Positions 44,916-52,848 of a stretch of DNA of 64,000 bases are shown one piece after another. Below the pieces are notes generated by a model. It worked only from the letters and a program-made list of their open reading frames with translations. It did not search any database and had not been told where the DNA came from. The position numbers and the translations under genes are program-made. Position 1 is the stretch's first letter. Each line of letters starts with the position of its first letter. This stretch comes from a bacterium BMS3Abin14 (lineage in GTDB: Bacteria; BMS3Abin14): the NCBI GenBank assembly GCA_002897695.1, contig BDTG01000019.1:77022-141021 (forward strand), in the 5' to 3' direction.

Positions 44916-45293
44916 CTACGAGGCCTGCAGCATGAGTTTTTCGGTGACATCTATTATCTGGGAAACATCAAATGGTTTTTGCACCAACCCATCGACACCA
45001 AGCCAGTCGATCTCCTCGAGGATCTCATCGAAAATGGAGGCCGTAATCACCACAATCTTTGACTCTATGGACATCTGTTTGATCTCCCGAAGGAGCTGAA
45101 ACCCGTTGAATCCCGGCATCATACAGTCCAGAAAGATCATGGCCGGTGTAACACGGCTGAGGATCTTCATGGCCCGGGTGGCATTCAGAGCCACCATGAC
45201 CTGGAAGTCGTCGCCAAGAATCGTTTCAAGCGTATCGAGAATACCCTGGCAATCATCTACAACGAGTACAGCCTGGTTTTTTCCCCGCATCAT
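44916..45293 (-). CDS. Single-domain response regulator (receiver only)
   Basis: 125-residue CheY-like receiver: acidic pair in VLVVDDCQG, phospho-acceptor Asp in MIFLDCMMPGFNG, the Thr in VVITASI and Lys in VQKPFD. No output domain, so it acts by protein contact. It lies 250 bp from the histidine kinase gene in the same direction but is not in an obvious operon with it; partner unknown. Confidence 0.9.
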   Translation of the reverse strand: MMRGKNQAVLVVDDCQGILDTLETILGDDFQVMVALNATRAMKILSRVTPAMIFLDCMMPGFNGFQLLREIKQMSIESKIVVITASIFDEILEEIDWLGVDGLVQKPFDVSQIIDVTEKLMLQAS

Positions 45294-45547
45294 TTCCTCC
45301 CTGAATTCATCCTTAGGTTAGGTTATTGTTATTAAGAGAGCGGACGAACCGCTGTCTGCCCTGATTTAGCAAATTCCGGGCCAGCGTGTGAAATTATTAA
45401 AATCTCTTTAAATTCAATATGTTAGAATTGATGCATTCGAATCAGGCGAAACGACTGCCTACGAACGTAGGCAACTAGGAGTCTGTTGAAGAACCCCGTC
45501 AGACTCCACGCCCCCTTAGGGGCGGGCAAATCGAAGAGAGGTCTGAA
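45294..45547. other. Intergenic region between histidine kinase and receiver genes
   Basis: No gene. Two hairpins are visible: TGCCTAC/GTAGGCA near 45454-45472 and the GC-rich CGCCCC/GGGGCG near 45509-45524. Either could weaken transcription after the kinase gene, but neither has a proper T run. Confidence 0.3.
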
Positions 45548-47398
45548 TCAGGGCCGGGAACGGCCGACCTGATCAACCTCGGCTTCAGGAAGTAAAATAG
45601 TGAAGGTGGTTCCGACTCCGCGTTCACTGGCAACCTCGATGGACCCGTTCTGATCCTCGATGATCTTGTTGGTAACCGCGAGGCCGAGCCCCGTCCCCTT
45701 TTCCCTGCTGGTGAAGAACGGGTTGAAGACCTCCTGGACATCCTTCATGGGTATCCCGATACCGGTATCCGATATCCGCAGTGCAATGGTTGGAGTCTTC
45801 CCGTCCTCCTCTTCCCTGACGGCCTCTATCGTCAACGTTCCGCCATGGGGCATAGCCTGTACGGCGTTGAGAATCACATTGTAAATAGCGCGGTTAAGGT
45901 AGGATTCATCGGCAACCACCATCAGGGACGCGGCCCCGTTGAGGGGCCGAACATCGATGCCCGCGGCCTGAATCTCCGGTTCAAGAGTCTCCAGAACCTG
46001 CTCCACACAGGGAAAGATATCCATGGGCACGAGCTGCATCCTTGGCCTTCGGACAAGATCCAGCAGGTTTTCAAGGAGTTCGTTTACACGGTCAAGCTCC
46101 CGCGGAACAATGCGGTTGAACTTGCCGCGAAAAACCTCGCTCTGGTACTTCTCCGGAAACATCTGGACAAACGCCCGGACCGCCGTCAACGGGTTTCTGA
46201 TCTCGTGGGCCAGTCCGGCTGCGAGGGTTCCCAGCGCGGCGAGCCGGTCGGCCCTCCGTACCTTTTCTTCCAGGGATTTTTTCTCCGTAAGGTCCTGCAT
46301 GAGGGCCAACAGCCCGACGGACGGCCCGTCGGGTTCCTGTATGTGCGCTGTGGAAACTTCCAGGATTCTGAATGTGCCGTCCTCCGCCTCCCATCGGATC
46401 TCCCTTTCCTGAACCGTGTCCTGGTCCATCGCGCCGCCGCGCAGCATTCCGGTGAGCGGGTTATCCGGGCCCCATATTTCCATGGGGCTTCTGCCGATGG
46501 CCTGCGAATCCTTCGTTCCGAGGAGTTCCTCGCTTTCCCGGTTAAAAGATGTGATCTTCCCACCGGCGTCCAGGGTAATCAGCCCGTTGGTTATGGAGAG
46601 AAGGACAAGATCGCTGAAGTCCTTGAGGCTTCGGATTTCCTTCAGGTTCCTCTCCAGGCCTTCACGCTGCTCCAGGAGCCTTTCCACCATCCAGTTGAAA
46701 TTGTCGGCCAGGTTTTGAATCTCATCGCCTGTCCCGGCCTCGATGCGCGCGTCGAAGTTTCCTTCAGACACCTGGACGGTGGCCTCCACCAGGCTTCCGA
46801 GGGGGACGGTGATCCTGCGGGTGAACATGGCGGAGATGAACCATCCGGCGAGAATCCCGGACAGGCCCAGAAGAAAGATCACCATGTTGACCTGGCGAAT
46901 CTGATTAAAGACATTGTCCAGTCTGAACCCCAGCCGGACAGTGCCCCATATCTGCGTTGCCCCGGGGAGCGTCACGGGCATGATGATGTCCAACCCGGGT
47001 CCCTCGTACCCCTTGATAAGGGTCCTCCCCACGACCGGGCCCCCGGCGGAGCGAAGTTCCCTGCTCAAAGGAGCAGCCCTTTCATGCGCCCCGGGCTCAC
47101 CCTGCCCGGTAAAGGCGGCCACCTTGCCCTCCTTGTCGTAGAGGATGACATAGGCGATGTCCGGGTTGCGGGAGGCCGCTTCGGCCTTCTGCTCCAGGGC
47201 CACGTAATTATAGTTGACGAAATCGTTGGAGGAGGAAGCGGAAATGCTGTGCGCCAGCTCGACAGCCGTTCGGCGCGACTGTTCGATCAGTATCTTTCGT
47301 CCCTGGTGGGCTACGAACCACCCGATGATGAGCACGATCCCGGCTATGGTCAGCCCGAAAAGAAGGGTCAGCCTTCTCCGGAGGGTCGTGCGCCGCAT
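45548..47398 (-). CDS. Membrane sensor histidine kinase (HAMP-PAS-HisKA-HATPase)
   Basis: 616 residues: helix 8-30, periplasmic sensor about 31-170 (double-Cache-like size), helix 171-193, HAMP 190-245, PAS 262-375, HisKA with His398 in GLAHEIRNPLTAV, and ATPase domain (NVILNAVQAMP, SDTGIGIP, GTGLGLAV). The NtrB/AtoS-like layout fits a partner for a sigma-54 activator. It follows the solute-binding-protein gene by 12 bases, as one operon, so the binding protein may feed this sensor. The cognate regulator is probably the activator at 49560-50960 (inference). Confidence 0.93.
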   Translation of the reverse strand: MRRTTLRRRLTLLFGLTIAGIVLIIGWFVAHQGRKILIEQSRRTAVELAHSISASSSNDFVNYNYVALEQKAEAASRNPDIAYVILYDKEGKVAAFTGQGEPGAHERAAPLSRELRSAGGPVVGRTLIKGYEGPGLDIIMPVTLPGATQIWGTVRLGFRLDNVFNQIRQVNMVIFLLGLSGILAGWFISAMFTRRITVPLGSLVEATVQVSEGNFDARIEAGTGDEIQNLADNFNWMVERLLEQREGLERNLKEIRSLKDFSDLVLLSITNGLITLDAGGKITSFNRESEELLGTKDSQAIGRSPMEIWGPDNPLTGMLRGGAMDQDTVQEREIRWEAEDGTFRILEVSTAHIQEPDGPSVGLLALMQDLTEKKSLEEKVRRADRLAALGTLAAGLAHEIRNPLTAVRAFVQMFPEKYQSEVFRGKFNRIVPRELDRVNELLENLLDLVRRPRMQLVPMDIFPCVEQVLETLEPEIQAAGIDVRPLNGAASLMVVADESYLNRAIYNVILNAVQAMPHGGTLTIEAVREEEDGKTPTIALRISDTGIGIPMKDVQEVFNPFFTSREKGTGLGLAVTNKIIEDQNGSIEVASERGVGTTFTILLPEAEVDQVGRSRP

Positions 47399-47410
47399 CG
47401 CGGATGATCC

Positions 47411-49024
47411 TCAGGAACCGGGCGAAACCCTGACCTGGCGGAGGGGCAGATAGGGCGTCCCTATGGCGGGCAGATCGATGCCGCTCACATAGCCCTGAAA
47501 GGCGACCGAGGTGGCGATATTGAGCACCGGGATGACGGGCGCCTTTTCAAGGATGATCCGTTCGGCCTTCCGGTACATTTCCGATCGGCGTGTAGGATCG
47601 GTCTCGCTTCTAGCCCCATCCAGCAGACGGTCAACCTCCGGATCGCTGAACCCCGTGAAGTTCGCCTTCCCCCCGCTTTCGAAAAGCGGTGAAAGGAAGT
47701 TATCGGGGTCCGGGATGTCCGCGTACCAGGCGTACCGGAAGAGGGGATAGCGTTTTTTCTCCAGGCCCCTGGAAAACTCTTCCCAGCTTTTGACGAACAG
47801 CGGCCTGACCCTGATGCCCAGGCGGGCAAGATCCCTGGCGAACAGCGCCAGTTCCTTCACGGCCACATTGGAGCGGGAAGCGGTGGCGATGGTAAGTTCC
47901 GGCAGGCCGGCCCCGCCCGGATAACCGGCCTCGGCAAGGAGGGCGGCCGCCTTTACCGGATCGTAGTCGAGAAGGGCATTATCGGGTGTGTACCCGGGCA
48001 TGCCCGGCGGGATGATCTGGAAGGCCGGGTAGTGTTTCGAGCCCAGGACCGTAGCAACGTAATACCTGCGGTCAAAGGCGTGGGCCAGTGCTTCCCGAAC
48101 CAGGCGGTTGTCGAAGGGGGGTGTATGGATGTTCATGCCGTAGAACTGCAGTGACAGCCGGGGGCGGATGAGGACCTTATAACCCCTTTTCCTCAGGTCT
48201 TCTGGCTCTGCCGCACCGGTGAGGGGTGAGCCCTCGAGGTCGCCCTTGAGAAAATCGGCAAAGGCCTTTTTTCGGTCGCCACCGGGATAGAAGATGAATT
48301 GGACCTCGCGGAGGGAAGGTTTGCCGAGAAAGTAGCCGTCATTGGCCTTCAGGGTGATGGTGCTCTTCTCCCAGGAGACGAACCGGAAGGGCCCCGTCCC
48401 CACGGGGTGTCTGGAAAGGGAGTCGTCGGCATCCCCCGCCAGTTCGCTCGGGACGATCTTCGTCAGCGGCATGGCCAGAGCCGCGAGGAAGGGGGCGTAG
48501 GGCCTTTTGAGGGTGATCGCGATACGGTAGTCGGAGATAACACGGATTCCGGCAACGTGGTCCTTTTCGCCCTTCCGGAACTCCTCGGCGCCGACGATGT
48601 TATCCAGGAACCTCGTGGACTGGGCCGAGTTTTCCGGACGGAAGATCCTGGTGAGGGAGGCAGCCACGTCCCGTGCGTCAAAGGTGCTGCCGTCGTGGAA
48701 CCGGACTCCCTTGCGCAGGGAAAAGAGGTACTCCCTTCCGTCCTTGCTCACGGTCCAGCTCTCGGCCAGCCCCGGGACGACCCTCAGCTTGGGGTCGAAG
48801 GCCACCAGCCCGTCGAAGACCTGCTGGGCCACGTGAGCTGTTGACTCGGAGCTGTCCCGGACCGGATCGAGGCCGGCCGGGACGTAGAAGAGGGGAAAGC
48901 GGAAGACCCCCTCGGCCGGGGGGTGCGCCGGGGAGGCCGCCGGGGAACCGGGAGGGAAAAGGACAAAGGAAAGGGCGAAAAAAAGGGCCAACGAAACGGA
49001 TCGAACGAATGTTCTGCCTGTCAT
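47411..49024 (-). CDS. Peptide/nickel-type extracytoplasmic solute-binding protein (family 5), orphan
   Basis: 537 residues with a signal peptide (about 8-29, ending SPAASPA). Family 5 features: GLDPVRDSSESTAHVAQQVF, DGLVAFDPKLRVVPGLAESW, YLFSLRKGVRFHDGSTFDA and a DppA/OppA-like end. Such proteins bind short peptides, nickel complexes or sugars for ABC importers, but no permease or ATPase gene is present here. Sharing an operon with a sensor kinase suggests a sensing role. Substrate unknown. Confidence 0.88.
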   Translation of the reverse strand: MTGRTFVRSVSLALFFALSFVLFPPGSPAASPAHPPAEGVFRFPLFYVPAGLDPVRDSSESTAHVAQQVFDGLVAFDPKLRVVPGLAESWTVSKDGREYLFSLRKGVRFHDGSTFDARDVAASLTRIFRPENSAQSTRFLDNIVGAEEFRKGEKDHVAGIRVISDYRIAITLKRPYAPFLAALAMPLTKIVPSELAGDADDSLSRHPVGTGPFRFVSWEKSTITLKANDGYFLGKPSLREVQFIFYPGGDRKKAFADFLKGDLEGSPLTGAAEPEDLRKRGYKVLIRPRLSLQFYGMNIHTPPFDNRLVREALAHAFDRRYYVATVLGSKHYPAFQIIPPGMPGYTPDNALLDYDPVKAAALLAEAGYPGGAGLPELTIATASRSNVAVKELALFARDLARLGIRVRPLFVKSWEEFSRGLEKKRYPLFRYAWYADIPDPDNFLSPLFESGGKANFTGFSDPEVDRLLDGARSETDPTRRSEMYRKAERIILEKAPVIPVLNIATSVAFQGYVSGIDLPAIGTPYLPLRQVRVSPGS

Positions 49025-49142
49025 GAGAACCTCCAGTCGCGGATAACCCCCGGGAACTATCTCTCACGACTGGCGTACTTCTGTCAACTCAATGCACGGT
49101 CGTCCTTGATCTGTCGGCCGGGTTTTCCGAAGTCGGGACATG

Positions 49143-49182
49143 AAAAAGCAGGGAAAGTGTGGAGCCACCTTCCCTGCTTTTT
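49143..49182. terminator. Strong intrinsic terminator, symmetrical
   Basis: A 13-bp perfect stem: AAAAAGCAGGGAA (49143-49155) and TTCCCTGCTTTTT (49170-49182), with a 14-base loop. The stem ends give a T run on either strand. On the minus strand it ends the transcript of the 30-residue peptide gene, about 27 bases after its stop, and insulates it from the solute-binding-protein gene. Confidence 0.85.
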
Positions 49183-49208
49183 ACACCCCCGCTGCCCGTT
49201 AAAAATTT

Positions 49209-49301
49209 CTACAGGCCGCCACCCCCACTGGCCAGAACCACCGTCGCCAGAGCAAGAACCGAAACCGCCGCCACTGAGATCGAAAGGATTAGCTTCTTCA
49301 T
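49209..49301 (-). CDS. 30-residue secreted or membrane mini-protein, sigma-54 controlled
   Basis: Basic start MKKLILSIS, a hydrophobic stretch (VAAVSVLALATVVLA) and a tail SGGGGL: in effect a signal peptide with a tiny glycine-rich remainder. The ATG is seven bases after GGAGG. The gene has its own -24/-12 promoter (49357-49374), two palindromic upstream sites and its own terminator, so it is a dedicated transcription unit of about 200 bases. Could be a peptide signal, a small membrane protein, or the mark of a regulatory RNA. I do not recognise a family. Confidence 0.65.
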   Translation of the reverse strand: MKKLILSISVAAVSVLALATVVLASGGGGL

Positions 49302-49356
49302 TGTGTTTACCTCCGGGAATAAGGTTAATTGGAATAAGTGAACTTGCCATCCAATA

Positions 49357-49374
49357 TAGCAAGGGGTCTGCCAA
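49357..49374 (-). promoter_or_regulatory. Sigma-54 (-24/-12) promoter of the mini-protein gene
   Basis: Minus strand reads TTGGCAGACCCCTTGCTA. GG and GC are separated by exactly 10 bases, with TTGGCA and TTGCT matching the RpoN consensus. It lies about 56 bp before the ATG, so transcription would start near 49347. Confidence 0.85.
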
Positions 49375-49449
49375 GTGGTGAAAAATAGCCCAACATATTG
49401 AAATATAAGGGTAAAAACAGCCGGACCCTGAAGGCGGCCGGGACACAAC

Positions 49450-49467
49450 TGCACATCATTATGTGCA
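49450..49467. promoter_or_regulatory. Upstream activator site 1 (TGCACA-N6-TGTGCA)
   Basis: Palindrome within a longer CTGCACAT...ATGTGCAG inverted repeat, centred about 110 bp upstream of the predicted sigma-54 start, the normal range for enhancer-binding proteins. The same half-sites and spacing recur at 49531 and 51175. Confidence 0.7.
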
Positions 49468-49530
49468 GCCATGGGGGAATGACAGCCTCGGATAACGAAT
49501 TATTCTTTAATTACAGAGAGTTAATTGGTA

Positions 49531-49548
49531 TGCACACGATCATGTGCA
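49531..49548. promoter_or_regulatory. Upstream activator site 2 (TGCACA-N6-TGTGCA)
   Basis: Second copy, 81 bp from site 1 (centre to centre, close to eight helical turns), about 190 bp before the sigma-54 start and 11 bp from the end of the activator gene. Confidence 0.7.
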
Positions 49549-49559
49549 CGAAAAGGCCG

Positions 49560-50960
49560 CTATTGCTGTTCCTTCCGGGCCGACAGCTGGAAGGCCGCCA
49601 TCTTCTTGAGGAGGGTGTTGCGGTGAATGCGAAGGAGCCTGGCCGCCTCGGACTGGTTCCATCCCGTTTTTCTGAGGGCGGACAGAACATACATCTTTTC
49701 GTACCGGTCGCGTGCTTCAAGCAGGCTGTCTGAGGAGCCTGTCTGGGTATTGGAGGAAAATTCGGTGGTTGCGATCTCAACGGGAAGATCCTCGATGCCT
49801 ATGGACCCTTCGCCCGAGGAGAGGGCCACCATGCGTTCGAGTACATTTTCCAACTCCCTGGCATTGCCGGGCCACGAATATGCCTCCAGTAATTTCAATG
49901 CCTCCGGCGTCACTTTGGGGGCCTTCCTGTTCACCCTGTAGCTGATATCCTTCAGGAAGTGGTTGACAAGGAGGGGAATGTCACCGGGGCGGTCCTTCAG
50001 GGGAGGGAGGGTGATGGGGAGAACGTTCAGGCGGTAGAACAGGTCCTCCCTGAAAGTTCCGCTTGCCACCATGTTTTTGAGATCCATGTTCGTGGCCGCG
50101 ATGATCTGGACGTCGACGCGGATGAGCTTGGCGCCGCCGACCCGGTTGAATTCCCTTTCCTGCAGAACCCTCAGGAGCTTGGCCTGGAGCTCCATGCGAA
50201 GGGTTGAAATCTCGTCCAGGAAAAGGATTCCCCTGTTCGCGAGCTCGAATTTGCCGATACTTCTCTCGTGGGCTCCGGTGAAAGACCCCTTTTCGTGACC
50301 GAAGAATTCGCTTTCCAGCAGTTCCTGGGGGATGGCCGCGCAGTTGACCGGGATGAAAGGCCCTCCCTTTCGGGCCCCCTGGGAGTGGATGGCCCGGGCC
50401 ACGAGTTCCTTGCCCGTACCGCTTGCACCGGCAATCAGGACGTTTGAGCCGGTTTGCGAGACCTTCTCCACGAGTCGGAACACCTCCCGCATCTGGGGTG
50501 ATTTTCCGATGATATTTCCGAAGCCTCCAAGCTTTTCCATCTCGGACCTGAGGTAGTGAACCTCCTGTTCAAGGGCTCTTTTTGCCATGGCCTTCCTGAT
50601 CACCTCGATGATGTCGTTGGAGTCGAACGGCTTGGTGATATAATCGAAGGCGCCTTCCTTGACAGCCTTAATCCCCAGGCGGGCGCTGTCTGTGGCAGAC
50701 AGCATGACGACCTCCGGACGCGCCCTGTTCAGGCCCATGATCCTGCTCAGGGTCTCCATCCCTCCCATTCCGGGCATGGAAACATCCAGGATGACGAGGT
50801 CCACATCCTGTTTTTTCAGCCTCCTCATGGCCTGCTCGCCGGTTTTCGCCATGAAGACGCAGTAATGGTCCTCCAGGATCATCTCCAGGGACTCACGAAC
50901 AGGCTGCTCGTCATCCACAACCAGGATGGTATAAAGAATGTCGTCTTCCGTTTTTCCCAT
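49560..50960 (-). CDS. Sigma-54-dependent NtrC-family response regulator
   Basis: 466 residues. Receiver with Asp59 (VILDVSMPGMGG). AAA+ domain with Walker A GASGTGKELVARAIH, the sigma-54 contact loop GSFTGA (a variant of GAFTGA), Walker B GILFLDEIS and sensor VQIIAATNMDL. C-terminal Fis-type helix-turn-helix (GWNQSEAARLLRIHRNTLLK). Likely to bind the TGCACA-N6-TGTGCA sites around it and activate the mini-protein promoter. The kinase at 45548 is the obvious partner candidate. A TATAAT-like box on the minus strand (51082-51087) may be its own promoter. Confidence 0.95.
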   Translation of the reverse strand: MGKTEDDILYTILVVDDEQPVRESLEMILEDHYCVFMAKTGEQAMRRLKKQDVDLVILDVSMPGMGGMETLSRIMGLNRARPEVVMLSATDSARLGIKAVKEGAFDYITKPFDSNDIIEVIRKAMAKRALEQEVHYLRSEMEKLGGFGNIIGKSPQMREVFRLVEKVSQTGSNVLIAGASGTGKELVARAIHSQGARKGGPFIPVNCAAIPQELLESEFFGHEKGSFTGAHERSIGKFELANRGILFLDEISTLRMELQAKLLRVLQEREFNRVGGAKLIRVDVQIIAATNMDLKNMVASGTFREDLFYRLNVLPITLPPLKDRPGDIPLLVNHFLKDISYRVNRKAPKVTPEALKLLEAYSWPGNARELENVLERMVALSSGEGSIGIEDLPVEIATTEFSSNTQTGSSDSLLEARDRYEKMYVLSALRKTGWNQSEAARLLRIHRNTLLKKMAAFQLSARKEQQ

Positions 50961-51328
50961 ATTTCAGATCGCCTCGTTCAAGATCAGGAAAATTTCATGG
51001 GACCCAACCCCGGCATCATGCAAGATCTTTGCCTTTGCCCCCGGCGACGGCGGATCTGTATTTGAAAGGGACGTTCATCGTATTATAAAAAGGGGCGCGC
51101 AGTTAACATGTCCCCTGGATCGATCCGTACCGATGCCGCAAAAGGCCGGTGGATATCCGGTTAATGGTATTATATGCACACTATCATGTGCAATGATGGT
51201 TGCCAATACCCGCTGAATCTCCCGTTTTTCCCCCTTGCCTTCGGGGTGGAGAAGCATTATGAATTGCCTGTCAGGGTCTGGAGGAATAGCGGCACACGGG
51301 AAACATCAGGTTAAAAGGAGGCAGGGAA
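50961..51328. other. Intergenic region between activator and FmdB genes
   Basis: 368 bp without a gene, divergent promoters expected. It holds the third TGCACA-N6-TGTGCA palindrome (51175-51192) and a minus-strand TATAAT (51082-51087). I found no -24/-12 element facing either way. Confidence 0.5.
51175..51192. promoter_or_regulatory. Upstream activator site 3 (TGCACA-N6-TGTGCA)
   Basis: Same palindrome as sites 1 and 2, here 215 bp upstream of the activator start and 137 bp upstream of the FmdB gene. Suggests autoregulation of the activator or control of the rightward genes. Confidence 0.6.
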
Positions 51329-51511
51329 ATGCCGGTATACGAGTTCTTGTGCGGTCATTGCGGTGATGTCTTCGAGAGGATCATGTCACTGTCGGAGATG
51401 CAGGAAACGAAGGTGTCCTGTCCCCAATGCGGGAGCGGCGATGTGAACCAGCAGCTTGGCTCCCTCTCCGTGAAGGTGGGGATAGGCGAGTACCGGGGTA
51501 AGGTCGTTTAG
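51329..51511 (+). CDS. FmdB-family zinc-ribbon protein
   Basis: 60-residue protein starting MPVYEFLCGHCGDVFERIMS, with a second Cys pair in SCPQCGSGDV: a four-Cys zinc ribbon typical of the FmdB regulatory family, whose role is poorly defined. The ribosome site AAAAGGAGG is strong. The next gene begins two bases after its stop. Confidence 0.9.
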   Translation: MPVYEFLCGHCGDVFERIMSLSEMQETKVSCPQCGSGDVNQQLGSLSVKVGIGEYRGKVV

Positions 51512-51513
51512 GG

Positions 51514-52146
51514 GTGGGAACGAAAAGAGGCGTCCCAACCTACCTTTCGGCCGGCGCCGTTGCCTGTCTCGCCGTGGGGTTTATTCTGGTTTTTGTCAGG
51601 CCCATGGCGGGAGAAACTCTCATTGGGGCGGGTCTGGCTCTATGGGCGACGTCATTCTGGTTGAACAGGAAGGCAATTCGGTCCGACTTCACTCAACGGC
51701 TCTTTGCAACGAGGGAAAAGGTTCTGCTGGATGGAGTAGAAGCCGAGATTACGGGGCAGCCCGGCGGTGTGGTCACCAGGACCCTGTGTGGGGTGGATCT
51801 GGGTACATCCCTCCGGCAGCTGGAGGATGACCCGGCGTGGGAAGAGGTTGAGCCCGAGACCTCCGACCTCTTCAAGACCGGGCTGAAACCCGGTGCAAGG
51901 CTTTTCGGCCACGGCCGGATCAACCTTATGACCGGGGTAATGAAGAATGAGGTTCACAGAATAAGCCTTTTTCTGCCCCGAACCAGGGGTCTGGCCGGAC
52001 TCCTGGAAAGGATTCACAGGCATTACGGTACGATATACAAGGAACAGGAGGAATGGACCCTATGGGAGGACGAAAGGACAAAGCTTGAACTTCTGTCCCG
52101 TGAAGACGGCGCCCACCTGACGTTGTTGGACCGGGATGACAGGTGA
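51514..52146 (+). CDS. Membrane-anchored protein of unknown function
   Basis: 210 residues from GTG 51514. Two hydrophobic segments near the N-terminus (about 10-29 and 33-49) are followed by a soluble, acidic domain with no motif I recognise (LFATREKVLLDGVEAEITGQ and on). The domain probably faces the cytoplasm. Coupled to the FmdB gene. Confidence 0.75.
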   Translation: MGTKRGVPTYLSAGAVACLAVGFILVFVRPMAGETLIGAGLALWATSFWLNRKAIRSDFTQRLFATREKVLLDGVEAEITGQPGGVVTRTLCGVDLGTSLRQLEDDPAWEEVEPETSDLFKTGLKPGARLFGHGRINLMTGVMKNEVHRISLFLPRTRGLAGLLERIHRHYGTIYKEQEEWTLWEDERTKLELLSREDGAHLTLLDRDDR

Positions 52147-52150
52147 GAAG

Positions 52151-52342
52151 ATGAAGTTCTGCGACCTGCAATGTATTTATGCCTCCAGCGCAAAAGGGGA
52201 GATGGATGGAGCCAGGTCATGCATGACCTTTACAGCCATCTACTGCCGGCTCCATGAGAGGCATGTCATGAAAGCCCAGGTGTGCCCGGACAGGATGGAG
52301 CACGGCGAAGAAAATGCGGGCAGGGGAGCCGAAGTTCCTTGA
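52151..52342 (+). CDS. Small Cys-rich protein, unknown
   Basis: 63 residues beginning MKFCDLQCIYASS, with Cys at 4, 8, 24, 32 and 45. The spacing (CX3C, then CX7C) suggests metal binding. No hydrophobic segment. It begins five bases after the preceding stop; ribosome site modest (AGGTGAG). Real-looking by position and Cys content, but no family known to me. Confidence 0.55.
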   Translation: MKFCDLQCIYASSAKGEMDGARSCMTFTAIYCRLHERHVMKAQVCPDRMEHGEENAGRGAEVP

Positions 52343-52397
52343 CAGAATCGCCTTTTAACTATATCAGGAGGGTGTTTGAAGATAAGGAGGAAACCCC

Positions 52398-52724
52398 TTG
52401 AAGGATAAATTTCAGGAAGAACTGGCAAACGAGATATCCACCTATCTGGCTGAGGTAAAAACAGACCTGGACAAATATTTCAGCTGGGCCATGGGGGAGG
52501 TGAATGTCTCCGATAACCCCCTCAGATCTGCCGAGATTGTGGAAGACGCAATATATCGCCTGATGACTATTTCGTACTACCTTGCCACTTTTTTTGAGAA
52601 CGATGAACCGGCACACGTTTTGTCTGATCTCGCCGGCGAGATTTCCGAGGAACAAAACCGGGAACCTTCCCTTCAGCCCGGGAGGATCTTTTCCCTCGAC
52701 GCATTAAACCGCACCCGCCATTAA
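52398..52724 (+). CDS. Small acidic helical protein, unknown
   Basis: 108 residues from TTG 52398, well placed after AAGGAGG. Mostly helical and acidic (FQEELANEISTYLAEVKTDL), with no signal or membrane segment. No family recognised. Last gene before the porin-cytochrome cluster; 124 bp separate them, including a perfect TTGACA at 52731-52736 that may be the -35 of the porin promoter, although no good -10 follows. Confidence 0.65.
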   Translation: MKDKFQEELANEISTYLAEVKTDLDKYFSWAMGEVNVSDNPLRSAEIVEDAIYRLMTISYYLATFFENDEPAHVLSDLAGEISEEQNREPSLQPGRIFSLDALNRTRH

Positions 52725-52848
52725 ATCCTTTTGACAACCCATAGGCCCTGCTGTAAACCTTGATGGACCCATTCGGAGTGTACTATGTTTTCCGCCGCGG
52801 TGGGTTTAACCAGGGTGCAGGGGGGACGCTTGCCGCCAGAGAATCTCG

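Noticed and set aside
45845-47407. A 520-codon open frame on the plus strand opposite the histidine kinase
   Set aside because: It lies fully antisense to a gene with all kinase motifs, has no recognisable domain and reflects codon bias of the real gene.
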